NCBI GenBank assembly: GCA_021791715.1
Contig: JAJYWB010000018.1
Span: forward strand, 24,743-88,742
Reading direction: 5' to 3'
Length of the DNA stretch: 64,000 nt
From: Planctomycetota bacterium
GTDB lineage: Bacteria > Planctomycetota > Planctomycetia > Isosphaerales > Isosphaeraceae
In this document: positions 28,223-37,661 of the stretch, piece by piece
Numbering within the stretch: the first letter of the stretch is position 1
How the letters are laid out: every line of letters begins with the position of its first letter
The notes under the pieces: model-generated
Seen by the model: only the letters and a program-made list of their open reading frames with translations
What the model was told of the DNA's origin: nothing
Database searches by the model: none
Translations under genes and position numbers: made by a program

Positions 28223-29554
28223 TTAACGATCCTTTTGGTCAAGAATCAACCTCGGCTCGACCCAATCGGCGAGATCGCGGACGTCGCCTCGTTCGCCGAA
28301 CTCGACCGCCAGGATCAAAAGCCTTCCCCCCTTCAAATCGACGTCGACCCGGCGCGGCTCCTCGCGCGCCGTCATCACCGGCGAGGCGTATCTCTCCTTG
28401 CCGTCGACCAAAACGCGGAACGAAACGCTCCCCAGCGGCCCGGCGCGATCGTCGAGGCCGACCTCGGCCTGAAATCGCGAGTAAGATCGCTCCAATTTAT
28501 ATGCTAATAAAGTACGCGATTGCGTTCCTATTCCGCGATCATAGGCTTGATCGAGCAATCTAAGCGGATTCCCCTCGACGTTTTCGCCGCGGCGGTAGCC
28601 CGGGACCGCGCCTAAGTAGCCGACGTAGACGGCGTCGGTCGCGGGTCGATCGTCGAGAAAAACGACCCCGCCGCCGCGCACGTGAAGTCGAGAAACCTCG
28701 GCGAGCGAAATCGAGATCGCGGCGCCGAATCGCGTTTTGCCCGATAGGGCGCCCTGATCGACCTTCGGACGTTCCAGGCCGATGCGCGAGCCGTCGGAAA
28801 GCGTCGCTTCGATATAGATCCCCTTGGGCTCGGGGTAATCGACGATCGCCGGGTCGAAGCCGATCGCCTGAACGCCCGTTCGATCGAGCCGTTTATCCTT
28901 GCCGCCGATCCGCACCGTCGTTTTGGCGACGTCAAGGCCGAGAAACCCTCCCGCCAAACGATCGCCGTTCATCAGCCAAAGCAGCTCGGAACCCTTCGGC
29001 TCGCTCAGAACACGCCGACGGAGCGAGAACGCGTGATCGGACTCGACCGGCGGCGATAAAATCATCCCCTGAATCGTGCCGAGCGGGATCGAAACGTCGC
29101 CGAGGAGAAACGATCGAGCGAGCAGGTTCGTCTCGGTCGTCAGGCTCAAAACGGCGCGAAGTCGATCGCCATGCGGGAAAAGGATTTGCGAACCTTCGGG
29201 TGGAAACGGGGGAGGCGCCTCGCGACGTTGCAGCTTGAACAAACGATCGAGCCGCATCGATCGCGACCGAGGCGGCGAATCGCCCTCTTTGGCGCCCTCT
29301 TTCACCGGAGTCGGTTCGATCAGTTCGATCGCGTTCCGCTCGACGTCGATCATCCGAAGCTGCGCCGAAAATCGCTCACCGTCGATCGTCGTCGCCTCGA
29401 ATACGGGCTCGTTCGAGACGATCGCGGGAGTCGGCGGAGGAGGAACGCCCTGATCGTCGACGGCGAACGCCGAACCCGCGAGAACCGCGATCGCGGCGAA
29501 CGACACGAACCCCGCGGCGAATTTTCCGAAAATATATTTTAACGATGTTTTCAT
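28223..29554 (-). CDS. exported protein with C-terminal NPCBM-like domain
   Basis: 443 aa with a signal peptide (AGFVSFAAIAVLAGSAFA). The middle region of beta strands has repeated short motifs such as IDGERFSAQLRMID and LMNGDRLAGGF, which look like paired beta-barrel repeats. The last 110 residues, from LLAYKLERSYSRFQAEVGLDD to VDVDLKGGRLLILAVEFGERGD, resemble an NPCBM/NEW2 carbohydrate-binding jelly roll. It is the last gene of the five-gene exported-protein operon, starting four bases after the stop of the second cyclase-fold gene. It may bind a cell-surface or extracellular polysaccharide. Confidence 0.72.
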   Translation of the reverse strand: MKTSLKYIFGKFAAGFVSFAAIAVLAGSAFAVDDQGVPPPPTPAIVSNEPVFEATTIDGERFSAQLRMIDVERNAIELIEPTPVKEGAKEGDSPPRSRSMRLDRLFKLQRREAPPPFPPEGSQILFPHGDRLRAVLSLTTETNLLARSFLLGDVSIPLGTIQGMILSPPVESDHAFSLRRRVLSEPKGSELLWLMNGDRLAGGFLGLDVAKTTVRIGGKDKRLDRTGVQAIGFDPAIVDYPEPKGIYIEATLSDGSRIGLERPKVDQGALSGKTRFGAAISISLAEVSRLHVRGGGVVFLDDRPATDAVYVGYLGAVPGYRRGENVEGNPLRLLDQAYDRGIGTQSRTLLAYKLERSYSRFQAEVGLDDRAGPLGSVSFRVLVDGKERYASPVMTAREEPRRVDVDLKGGRLLILAVEFGERGDVRDLADWVEPRLILDQKDR

Positions 29555-29558
29555 GTTG

Positions 29559-30668
29559 TTATCGCTGGAAAATCGGCAAATGGTTATATGGGATTTGGAG
29601 GATAATCGCGGCCATCGCGGTGCCGTATTCGTCGCACGCTCCGTCGTTCCAAACTCCGCGCGACGACCTCCTCCGCAAGAGTTCGTCGCGAATCGCCGGA
29701 TACCACGCGGTCCAATCGTCGCCGCCGCGAATCCACATCGCCTGCGCCGCGTAATAATGACCGTAAAAGTAAAAGTTATTAAGATTCATATGCGAAGATC
29801 GCCCAGGAATGTGGCGGCGCAGATAAGCGACTCCGCGATCGACCTCTTTGGAATCGTAAATCGAGGCGCTGTAAAGCGCGACGACCCCCGCCGCCGAGCG
29901 TGGAAACGCGCTCCCCCCGCCCGCCGAAAGCTGATAGCGAAATCCGCCGTCGTCGTTCTGAGACATCTTAACATATTTAATACACTTTTCGACGGTCTCC
30001 TTGGGAACGTAAATCCCCGCGTTCCGCGCGGCGCGGAGCGCGTTGATCTGGCACACGGTCACCGAGAGATCGGCGTCGGCGGGAACGGGCTGATACCGCC
30101 AACCCCCTTCGTTGTTCTGACACCCCAGGATCAGCCGTACCGCGTCGCGAAGCTTCTCGCCGATTTCGGGTCGATGCGTCATCCCGTAGGCCTCGGCGAG
30201 AAACAGCGTGCCGAAGCCGTGCGAATACATCGGTCCGTACGACGCGGCGTTGGGGACGTTGATAAACCCCGTCCGCGCCGTGTTGTCGAGAACATAACCC
30301 AAAGCACGCTCGATCTCCTTGCCGAAAGGCCCGCGACCGGGGCTCGAACCGTTCGCCATGAAAGCGAGCGCCGCGAGGCTCGTCACCGCGATGTTGCCGC
30401 GATAGATCCCGCCGCCGAACGATCCGTCGGATTGCTGCGTTTTGGCGAGCCAAACCAAACTCTCTTCGATCGCCCGCTCGGTCTCGCTGTTGATCAGCTC
30501 GGCCGACCCCTCGGGAACATCCCCCTGTCGCGTGTCGGCGAATCCCCCCGTCTCCTTCGCGGGACGATCGGCGCGACCTCCATCGGCGGGAGGCTCGGTC
30601 GCCCACGAAGCGCCGATCGCCGCGATCAAGACGAACGGAATCGCCGGACGAATTAGACGCGACAACAT
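29559..30668 (-). CDS. exported prenyltransferase/squalene-cyclase repeat protein, copy 2
   Basis: 369 aa with a signal peptide (PAIPFVLIAAIGASWA). The alpha/alpha toroid repeats are visible as QQSDGSFGGG, QNNEGGWRYQP and QNDDGGFRYQ. The segment VPADADLSVT lies where cyclases carry DxDD but has Leu at the last position. It is about 60-70 percent alike by eye to the neighbouring 374-aa gene, and both end in NYLPIFQR or NHLPIFQR. It is not expected to be a cytosolic isoprenoid enzyme, being exported. Substrate and activity are unknown; it may be a structural or sugar-binding toroid. Confidence 0.85.
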   Translation of the reverse strand: MLSRLIRPAIPFVLIAAIGASWATEPPADGGRADRPAKETGGFADTRQGDVPEGSAELINSETERAIEESLVWLAKTQQSDGSFGGGIYRGNIAVTSLAALAFMANGSSPGRGPFGKEIERALGYVLDNTARTGFINVPNAASYGPMYSHGFGTLFLAEAYGMTHRPEIGEKLRDAVRLILGCQNNEGGWRYQPVPADADLSVTVCQINALRAARNAGIYVPKETVEKCIKYVKMSQNDDGGFRYQLSAGGGSAFPRSAAGVVALYSASIYDSKEVDRGVAYLRRHIPGRSSHMNLNNFYFYGHYYAAQAMWIRGGDDWTAWYPAIRDELLRRRSSRGVWNDGACDEYGTAMAAIILQIPYNHLPIFQR

Positions 30669-30693
30669 GAATCCAACCTCAAAACATATAGAC

Positions 30694-31818
30694 TTAACGC
30701 TGAAAAATCGGCAAATAATTGTTTGGAATTTGAAGAATGATCAGAGCCATCGCCGTGCCGTATTCGTTGCAGATGCTGTCGTTCCAATAACCGAGGGAGG
30801 ATTGGCGTCGGATCAGCTCTTCGCGGATCGCGGGATACCACTCGTTCCAATCGGCGCCGCCGCGGATCCACATCGCCTGCGCCGCGTAGTAATGACCGTA
30901 AAAGTAGTGGCTGTAACGTTGAGAAAACTTGATGTCCGGAAGGTATTGCTTGAGATACTTGATCCCCTCGTCGACCTCTTTGGCGTCGTACACCGAGGCG
31001 CTGTAAAGCGCGACGACCCCCGCCGCCGAACGCGGAAACGCGCTCGCGCCCCCCTGAAGCATGTAGCGGAAACCGCCGTCGGGATTCTGCGATTGCTTCA
31101 CATACTTGATGCACCGCTCGACGGTGTCTTTGGGGACGAAAATCCCCGCGTTCCGCGCGGCGCGAAGCGCGTTGATCTGACAAATCGTCACCGACAAATC
31201 GGCGTCGGCGGGAACGGGTTGATATCGCCAGCCGCCTTCATTATTTTGTGTATTAATGATCAATCGAATCGCGCTTTGAAGTTTTTCGCGGATATCGGCG
31301 CGGTGCGTCATGCCGTAAGCCTCGGCCAAAAAGAGAGCGCCGAAGCCGTGCGAGTACATCGGCCCGTGCGTCGACGCGTTGGGCACCGAGATGAATCCCG
31401 AAGGAGACGTGTGCGTCATCACGTAATTGAGCGCTCGGTCGATCTGGGTTCCATAAGGACCGCGCCCCGGCGACGATCCGCCGGCCATAAACGCGAGCGC
31501 CGAGAGACTTGTTACCGCGATGTTGCCGCGATAAACCGCGGCGCCGAACGAACCGTCGCCGTTCTGCTGCTTCGCTAGCCAAGCGAGACCCTGCTCGATC
31601 GCCTGATCGGTCTCGGCGGTCATCAACTCCGCGGCGCCCTCGGGAACGTCCCCCTTACGAGTGTCAGCAAATCCCCCCTCCTCCTTGGCGGGAGGCGCCG
31701 ATTTCGCATCCTGACGCGCAGGCGCGCCCGTCGACACGACGAACACGGCCGCGATCATCACGATCGCGATCGCGATCAAACCCCGCCGCCGACCCAACGA
31801 TCGTCGCTCGCCGTTCAT
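30694..31818 (-). CDS. exported prenyltransferase/squalene-cyclase repeat protein, copy 1
   Basis: 374 aa. It begins with a basic N-terminus and hydrophobic segment (GLIAIAIVMIAAVFVVSTGA) that is a signal peptide or anchor. Toroid repeats: QNGDGSFGAA, QNNEGGWRYQP, QNPDGGFRY. The motif PADADLSVTICQINALRAARNAG is shared with copy 2 downstream. Its start codon overlaps the stop of the upstream 287-aa gene by four bases (ATGA). The two copies probably arose by tandem duplication. Function is unknown beyond the fold. Confidence 0.86.
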   Translation of the reverse strand: MNGERRSLGRRRGLIAIAIVMIAAVFVVSTGAPARQDAKSAPPAKEEGGFADTRKGDVPEGAAELMTAETDQAIEQGLAWLAKQQNGDGSFGAAVYRGNIAVTSLSALAFMAGGSSPGRGPYGTQIDRALNYVMTHTSPSGFISVPNASTHGPMYSHGFGALFLAEAYGMTHRADIREKLQSAIRLIINTQNNEGGWRYQPVPADADLSVTICQINALRAARNAGIFVPKDTVERCIKYVKQSQNPDGGFRYMLQGGASAFPRSAAGVVALYSASVYDAKEVDEGIKYLKQYLPDIKFSQRYSHYFYGHYYAAQAMWIRGGADWNEWYPAIREELIRRQSSLGYWNDSICNEYGTAMALIILQIPNNYLPIFQR

Positions 31819-32678
31819 TCCGAATTCCCCCTCGTCAAACTCTTCTTCGATACCGAGAGATAATATCTCCGAATGAGCATTTCTTTAACAGGAAGCGGTT
31901 TCTCGTTGGCGACGTTTTCGACGTCGGCGCGGAGTTCGGCCTGCAAATCGCCCCAGATTTCCTTGCCGCCGGGGGTGTTCGTTTTGGGTTTGGGCGCCGC
32001 GGGCTTGGTGTACGGAGCGTTGCCGCCGGTGTTCCCTTGATTTTGCGACAACCCCTGGCCGTTGCCGGGCCTGCGGCCCGCCTGGCGAACCGTACGGATC
32101 ACCTTGCCGCCTTGTCCTTTAAATTCCCCCTTGCGAATCCGTTCAATCAGTTCATCGAGCCCCTTGACGATCTGCTCCTGCTCGGCGCGCGTCTTCTCTC
32201 CCGTGTCGGGCTGGGAAAGTCGACGCTCGACCTCACGCATTTTCTTGATCGTTTCAGCAAGCGGGCCCGATTTCCCCTCTTGATCGTCGTCGTCTTGCCG
32301 CTTCTTCTTATTCCTTCGACCCAAAATTTCTTCCAGCCGATCGTCGAGCGGCTTCTCCTCGGGCTTGAGATTCACATCCCCCTTCGCGACCTTCGAAGGA
32401 TCGGCCGGGGGCGCATCCGCCGAAGCCTTCCCCTTCGCCTCGGGCTGATCGGTCGACTCCGAAAGCTTCTCAAGCAACCCGTCAAGAGCCTGATCCTTCG
32501 TATCAACCTCGCCGGGCTTCGATCGATCGGCTTCCCCTTTAGGCGAATCCGATTTTGAATCCTCAACCTTCTTCAGCAACCGATCGAGCGCGTCGTCCTG
32601 TGCCCTGGCGAACGACGGCGCCGCCGAGATCGTCCATCCGATCATCAACGATAGAACAAGAGAACATGTTCTCGACAT
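31815..32678 (-). CDS. exported low-complexity coiled-coil protein
   Basis: 287 aa with a signal peptide (SLVLSLMIGWTISAAPSFARA). The mature part is highly charged, with two similar modules (ALDRLLKKVEDSK and ALDGLLEKLSEST), a coiled-coil stretch (LAETIKKMREVERRLSQPD) and a Gln/Asn/Gly linker. No catalytic motif is seen. It begins after AGGAGTGATACG, just past the stop of the giant coiled-coil gene, and overlaps the next gene by four bases. It is probably an assembly partner of the large protein. I recognise no family. Confidence 0.75.
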   Translation of the reverse strand: MSRTCSLVLSLMIGWTISAAPSFARAQDDALDRLLKKVEDSKSDSPKGEADRSKPGEVDTKDQALDGLLEKLSESTDQPEAKGKASADAPPADPSKVAKGDVNLKPEEKPLDDRLEEILGRRNKKKRQDDDDQEGKSGPLAETIKKMREVERRLSQPDTGEKTRAEQEQIVKGLDELIERIRKGEFKGQGGKVIRTVRQAGRRPGNGQGLSQNQGNTGGNAPYTKPAAPKPKTNTPGGKEIWGDLQAELRADVENVANEKPLPVKEMLIRRYYLSVSKKSLTRGNSE

Positions 32679-32682
32679 CGTA

Positions 32683-35600
32683 TCACTCCTCTCCGTCGTC
32701 GCGTCTCGGTTTGGTCATGTCGCGGGCGATATCGGCGACCGCTCGCTGATCTTCTTTGATCCGCTCGAGTTCGACCGTCTGATCGGAGTCGAGCTTCTTT
32801 TTGCGTTCCAGAATCTGATCGAGCGCCTCGGTTCGCTCGTTGATCTCAAGCTGGAGCGTCTTCAGCATTTTAAGCTGAGCCGAGGTCGGAATGTCGTCGT
32901 TATTACCGCCGCCGCCGCCCCCGCCGCCTCCGCCTCCTCCGCCACCGCCGCCGCCCGGTTTGGCGGGATCGGGTTTAAGCGATTCAAGCAACTGCTTAAA
33001 CCGTTTGGCCGCGGAACGTTCGGGACGTTTCGTCGAATCGTCGGTTTTCAATTCTTGCAAACGTCGAGCCGCGAGGTCCATTTCCTCCGCCGCCTTCTTA
33101 AGAGTGAGCGCGAAAACGGGGGCTCCCTCGAGCTTTTCGACAAGCTCGGCGGTTTCGTCTTTGATTCCCTCTTGCACTTGTCCAAGTTCGCGCACCCCCG
33201 CGCGGATCGATTGCGGAGTCGGACCCTTGACCGCGTTCAGCTTTTTGTCGTACGCCTCGGTTTCGGCGACGATTTTATCCTGGCGTTCGCCGATCGATTT
33301 GAGATCGGCGTCGATTTTAGCGAGCAGTTCGATCGCGAGTTTCTGCTCGGCTTCGCGTCGCGCCTCGTCGAGTTCGTCCTGAGCCTCCTGAAGATCGGCG
33401 AGCGATTCCTCTTCGTTTTGCTCGGCGTTCTCGCCGTCGTCGTTATCCAGATTTTCACCGGCTTTGGCCATCTTCTCGGCGGCCTTGGCGCCCGCGGCGG
33501 CCGCGGCTTCGGCCTTCAGCTTCTTCAACTTCTTAAGCCGCTCTTCAAGCTGTTTCTTGACCTGAGCCTGTTCTTTGGCCAATTGTTTCAACCGATCGGC
33601 GCGTTGCTTGGGATCGGGATTTTGCCGCGCCTGCTTGGTGTTGAGCAGATTTTGCGCTTGCCTGCGCGCCGATTGGGCGAGATCCTTCTGAGCCTGCTTC
33701 AGCTCTTTGATCAGCCTGGAAAGCTCTCGTTCTCGGTGATTTTCGAGCGCGGAAACGAGATTTTTGAGATCGGCGCGTTCCTGATCCTGCCCTTTCCGCG
33801 CGTCTCCCATCTGATTCTTGCCGATCTGATCGGCGGTTTCCCGCATTTTCGCCGCGGTCTGTTGCTTCTCAACCCGCTCGCCGGCCTCCTTCAGCGCACC
33901 CGCCGCGGTGGGATCGTTCGCCTCCTCGCGCTTCGCCATTTCTCCCATCTTGGCGGCGAGCTTTTGAAGCCGATCGCCGATATCTTTTTGACGCGCTTTG
34001 ATATTTTCGAGATCGGCGCGGCGTTCGGGTTCGAGCTGCTCGGGAGTCTTGCCGGTGACGTCGGGCTTAGCGGCCACGTCGTCGGTCTTTTTCATCGTCT
34101 CCTCGTGCTCCTTGAGGAGAGCCTTGGCGTCTTTCACCACGCCGCGGAACGTCTCGAACTTGCCCAAACCGTCGAGCATCTTATCGAGCTCGGAAACGAT
34201 CGCCTCCTGATGACGATCGGCGCTCGCCAATTCGATTTTGGGCTCACCCGGTCGATCCGCCTGTTCGGGATTCGCGGCGTTCTTTTCTTCGTTTGAATTC
34301 GCCGCATCGGGTTGAGGCGAAGACGCCTGAGACTTCGATTGATCGCCCTTCGATGATTCACCCGAAGACGCCTGAGACTTCGATTGGTCGCCCTTCGATG
34401 ATTCGCCAGACGACGCCTGAGACTTCGATTGGTCGCCCTTCGATGATTCGCCAGACGACGCCTGAGACTTCGATTGATCGCCCTTCGATGATTCGCCAGA
34501 CGACGCCTGAGACTTCGATTGATCACCCTTCGATGATTCGCCAGACGACGCCTGCGACTTCGATTGATCGCCCTTCGATGATTCGCCCGAAGAACGATCA
34601 TTCTTGGCGGCTTGCGCTTTCGTTTGTTGATTTTTAGAATCGGTCGATCGCGGACGCTCGCTCTCGGAAGCTCGACCCTTCGCCTGATCCGATCGCGCCG
34701 CTTTCCCGCTCGCACGCTCATTCTTAGATGCTTGTGCGTTTGCTTGTTGATTTTTTGATGAGTCGGGTTTCGCCGTCGGTTTCTCGGGATTCGCGGCGGG
34801 GTCGTCGAGCGCCTTGGCGGCGCGGGTGATTCCCTGTTCGGCGGGATCAAGATGCTCGTCGCGGATCCGATCGACCCCCGCCTTCAATTCCTCCATCTGC
34901 TTCTGAACGTCGGGATTATCGACCTTGAAATCCTTAAGATTTTGAAGGAACCGCTCGACGCGGCGCTCGAGCCCGTCCGACTTGCTATTCACACGTGTCG
35001 AAACCTGCTGCTGATACATCCCAGCGTTCTTCAGATTATCGATCGCGGCGCGATCGACCGCGGCCTTCTGGTCGAGCTTGCGTTTCGTCTCTTGCACGGG
35101 AGACCGCGCCTGCGTTTGGATCGCGCGAATGCGCTCGATCTCCTCGCGGATCGCGCGACGCTGCTCCTCAAGGCGATTCGCGAGTTCCTCGGGGGTGATG
35201 ATGCGCAATCTCAGGTCGCGACTTCGACCAAGATTCGGCCCGTTCACCGTATCAAGATCTTTGGCGTCGGCGTGAAACGTCACGATCGATCCGGGAGCGA
35301 GCTTGAGAGATCCAAGCTCCCAATTATACGTAACTGTATGATGTTTTGTCCGATCTTTTGTGCCGACGATCGAATCGGCTTCCCATAAAGGTACGATTAC
35401 GTCTTTGACGGCCTCGGACCCCGCGGCGGCGACGCTATAAACGATGCGAATCACGCTCAGGCCGAAATCGTCGTCGGCGGTGATCCGCACGGGGACGGTC
35501 GCGATCGACGGAACGTCGCGATCCCCCTGGGGCTCGTCGATCAGTACACGCGGAGGCTCGTCCTTAATCGCACGAAGGTCGTAGCGGGTCGCGTCGCGAT

Positions 35601-36738
35601 TCGAAAACCCCTCGGTGTCGCGGAGCGAAAACCAGAACGAAGTCGAGGCGACGACGGGAAAAGATACTTTGAAACGCTTTTTCGACGAATCGATCGTGAT
35701 CGGCGGAGCGGCGCCTTTCTCGGTGTTCGAACGTTCCATCGCGGCGCCCGCCAACGGCTTATTGGCGCGAGCCTCGATCGTCACCGTCGAGCCGAGCACG
35801 GCGCGAATCTGGCTCACGCTCAGCGGCAAGCTTTGAGAAGCGAGCCCCGTGTAAGCGGGAAAATCAAGCCGAACGACCGCGTCGACAATCTCGGGAGGCG
35901 GAACGACCTCAACCTTGCGCCACGCGGTGACGTCGTCTCCCGCCGCGACGCGAAATTCAAACGCGCGACCGACCGAATCGACCCGGCCGCGAAACGTTCC
36001 CCCCTCGACCGGACGGAGACTTTCCGACGCGATCACTCCTCCCGTATAACGATATGTCGCTTTCGCCGACGAGGGAATCGAATCGCCGGGCGCAACTCCG
36101 ACGATCAAGTTGAACGCGTCGCCGCGAGCGACCTTCGCGGGCGCCTCGACAATCTTCAAATGCGTGAGCCGAGGCCACTCGACCGACGAAAACGGTAAGA
36201 GAAGCCGCGTGAGCGCGATCGAACTCGAAATCGGCGCCGCGAGCATCACCCCCAACGCCGCCGCGACGACACACGCCGCCGAACCCAGCGCTCTCTTCGC
36301 GGGCCTGGGATCGATCGCCTCGCGAAAATCGATCGACTCGGTCTCTCGAATCGTTTGCGCCACGGTCGCTTCTCGCATCGCTCGAGAACCAATGCCGGGA
36401 GCGTTCTCGTCGGTCTTGAGAAATTGAATCGTGCTCGCCAACCGATCGTTCAAACCCGGCCAGCGACGCTCGATCCGCAACGCGATGTCGAGATCGTCAA
36501 ACTTCACCACAAGCGGAATCACAACATAACGATACGTCAGACGTACGCCGATCGCGACGACCCCAAGCAACAAGAGCAGGCGAATCTCGGAGGCGAAATG
36601 CACGAGCCAATCGCCCCAACCGGCGACCAAAACCGCACCGACCACGCCGGCGATCACCCAGCCCGCCCCGTGAAGCGCCAACAACCGCCGCACGCTCGCT
36701 CGGAGGGCGCCGATCCTTGCTTCCAGTCGACTTCGCAT
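32683..36738 (-). CDS. giant membrane-anchored coiled-coil protein, DUF4175-like
   Basis: 1351 aa from the ATG at 36738, after GGGGG; the frame extends to 36819. Two N-terminal transmembrane segments (LALHGAGWVIAGVVGAVLVAG and IRLLLLLGVVAIGV), a third near 180, then beta-rich Ig-like regions with DEPPRVLIDEPQ and VPVRITADDDFGLSVIRIVYSV. The second half is long coiled coil. It also contains six 15-residue repeats of the SSKGDQSKSQASSGE type and a run of 17 glycines near the C-terminus. The layout resembles DUF4175-type proteins. It heads the exported-protein operon and may scaffold an envelope assembly. Function is unknown. Confidence 0.78.
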   Translation of the reverse strand: MRSRLEARIGALRASVRRLLALHGAGWVIAGVVGAVLVAGWGDWLVHFASEIRLLLLLGVVAIGVRLTYRYVVIPLVVKFDDLDIALRIERRWPGLNDRLASTIQFLKTDENAPGIGSRAMREATVAQTIRETESIDFREAIDPRPAKRALGSAACVVAAALGVMLAAPISSSIALTRLLLPFSSVEWPRLTHLKIVEAPAKVARGDAFNLIVGVAPGDSIPSSAKATYRYTGGVIASESLRPVEGGTFRGRVDSVGRAFEFRVAAGDDVTAWRKVEVVPPPEIVDAVVRLDFPAYTGLASQSLPLSVSQIRAVLGSTVTIEARANKPLAGAAMERSNTEKGAAPPITIDSSKKRFKVSFPVVASTSFWFSLRDTEGFSNRDATRYDLRAIKDEPPRVLIDEPQGDRDVPSIATVPVRITADDDFGLSVIRIVYSVAAAGSEAVKDVIVPLWEADSIVGTKDRTKHHTVTYNWELGSLKLAPGSIVTFHADAKDLDTVNGPNLGRSRDLRLRIITPEELANRLEEQRRAIREEIERIRAIQTQARSPVQETKRKLDQKAAVDRAAIDNLKNAGMYQQQVSTRVNSKSDGLERRVERFLQNLKDFKVDNPDVQKQMEELKAGVDRIRDEHLDPAEQGITRAAKALDDPAANPEKPTAKPDSSKNQQANAQASKNERASGKAARSDQAKGRASESERPRSTDSKNQQTKAQAAKNDRSSGESSKGDQSKSQASSGESSKGDQSKSQASSGESSKGDQSKSQASSGESSKGDQSKSQASSGESSKGDQSKSQASSGESSKGDQSKSQASSPQPDAANSNEEKNAANPEQADRPGEPKIELASADRHQEAIVSELDKMLDGLGKFETFRGVVKDAKALLKEHEETMKKTDDVAAKPDVTGKTPEQLEPERRADLENIKARQKDIGDRLQKLAAKMGEMAKREEANDPTAAGALKEAGERVEKQQTAAKMRETADQIGKNQMGDARKGQDQERADLKNLVSALENHRERELSRLIKELKQAQKDLAQSARRQAQNLLNTKQARQNPDPKQRADRLKQLAKEQAQVKKQLEERLKKLKKLKAEAAAAAGAKAAEKMAKAGENLDNDDGENAEQNEEESLADLQEAQDELDEARREAEQKLAIELLAKIDADLKSIGERQDKIVAETEAYDKKLNAVKGPTPQSIRAGVRELGQVQEGIKDETAELVEKLEGAPVFALTLKKAAEEMDLAARRLQELKTDDSTKRPERSAAKRFKQLLESLKPDPAKPGGGGGGGGGGGGGGGGGNNDDIPTSAQLKMLKTLQLEINERTEALDQILERKKKLDSDQTVELERIKEDQRAVADIARDMTKPRRDDGEE
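32905..32957 (-). repeat. GGN codon tract (polyglycine run)
   Basis: On the plus strand an uninterrupted run of CCG and CCT triplets, coding on the minus strand for 17 glycines in the giant coiled-coil protein. Such triplet tracts are prone to slippage in steps of three and could vary between strains without breaking the frame. Confidence 0.8.
34324..34593 (-). repeat. 45-bp minisatellite within the giant coiled-coil gene
   Basis: Six tandem copies of a 45-base unit; the core ACTTCGATTG recurs at 34332, 34377, 34422, 34467, 34512 and 34557. It encodes a 15-residue Ser/Lys/Gln-rich repeat (SSKGDQSKSQAS plus a GE junction). Copies differ at single bases, mostly silent or A/G changes. A partly decayed version of the same pattern continues toward 34760. 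Confidence 0.92.
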
Positions 36739-37661
36739 GTTGTAACCCCCGGACGAGTTCGACGTTATCTCAAGACTAGAATAGAGGAAGCGACAAGTCG
36801 TTCGGTTCCGACCCCTCATTATACAAAAAGTGAACCGCGAATTCGACGATCCTCGCGCCGAATCTTTTCAGCCGAATCAAGCTTCAAGAAACGCTCACCG
36901 CGATGAAACCTCGGAACGCGTCGTTCGCGACGCCAAAAGGATTCACGAAAACCGGCTCGTCTCAGAGTTAAAACGACGTCGGTCGTCTTCCCGACGGATC
37001 GATCCGACTCGCCCCGAACCGATCCAATACGCTCGGCTTGCGAGCCGATCGCGAAGCCTCACGCGCAAGTCGATCGCGCTTCGACTCGCGTCGATTCGCC
37101 GCGAAAGCTTTGTCGGAAGCCCGTGATCGCGACCGCTCGACGGAGGTACGTTCCCTTCGATCGAAAGTCGCTCCGTGATATTTTGTCTTAAAGAACTTAT
37201 TTCTCGTTGATTCTTTTTAAAACAAACGAACCTCGCCGAAGGTTAAATCAAGCGATTTCGCCCGAGATTGAGCGAGGTTTTTTGAGGTTCTTCAAAGAAA
37301 ACTCGAGCCGTCGCTTATCCATCAACGCATACCCGTCGTATCAGACGGGAGCGCAGCGGCCGTCGGCCGAATCTCGATCGGTTGCGGAGCCGTTCCGACG
37401 ATTCGGCGCGACGACGCGAATCATTTTTAATCAGTTTTATATAATTAATATTTTAAAATAAAAAATTTTTATATTCTTAAGATAATTATATTAATTTTTA
37501 GCTTGTTCGATATCGACGATTTGCCACGAGCGACGCCCGATCAATGATAAGCCGATCGCAATCCGATGAACGACGATCGACGATCGCGTGTAGAATCGGG
37601 TGGTTATTTGGCTCGTTTGTCGTTTCGAGTGGATCGTGAGCGGAAGTAGCGAGGTTTTTCG
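36739..37661. other. 0.9-kb non-coding gap
   Basis: No supported gene. The region up to about 37150 is GC-rich with Arg-rich frames that look non-coding. From about 37160 it turns AT-rich, ending in an almost pure A/T block at 37425-37500. This could hold promoters for tadA and for the divergent coiled-coil operon. No repeat family found elsewhere in the window occurs here. Confidence 0.5.

Noticed and set aside
29553..31578. Two frames (367 and 378 aa) opposite the cyclase-fold pair
   Set aside because: They resemble each other only because the real genes are paralogues; no independent coding evidence.
34324..34593. Possible CRISPR or iteron array
   Set aside because: It is an in-frame coding minisatellite with a constant 45-base unit and no unique spacers.
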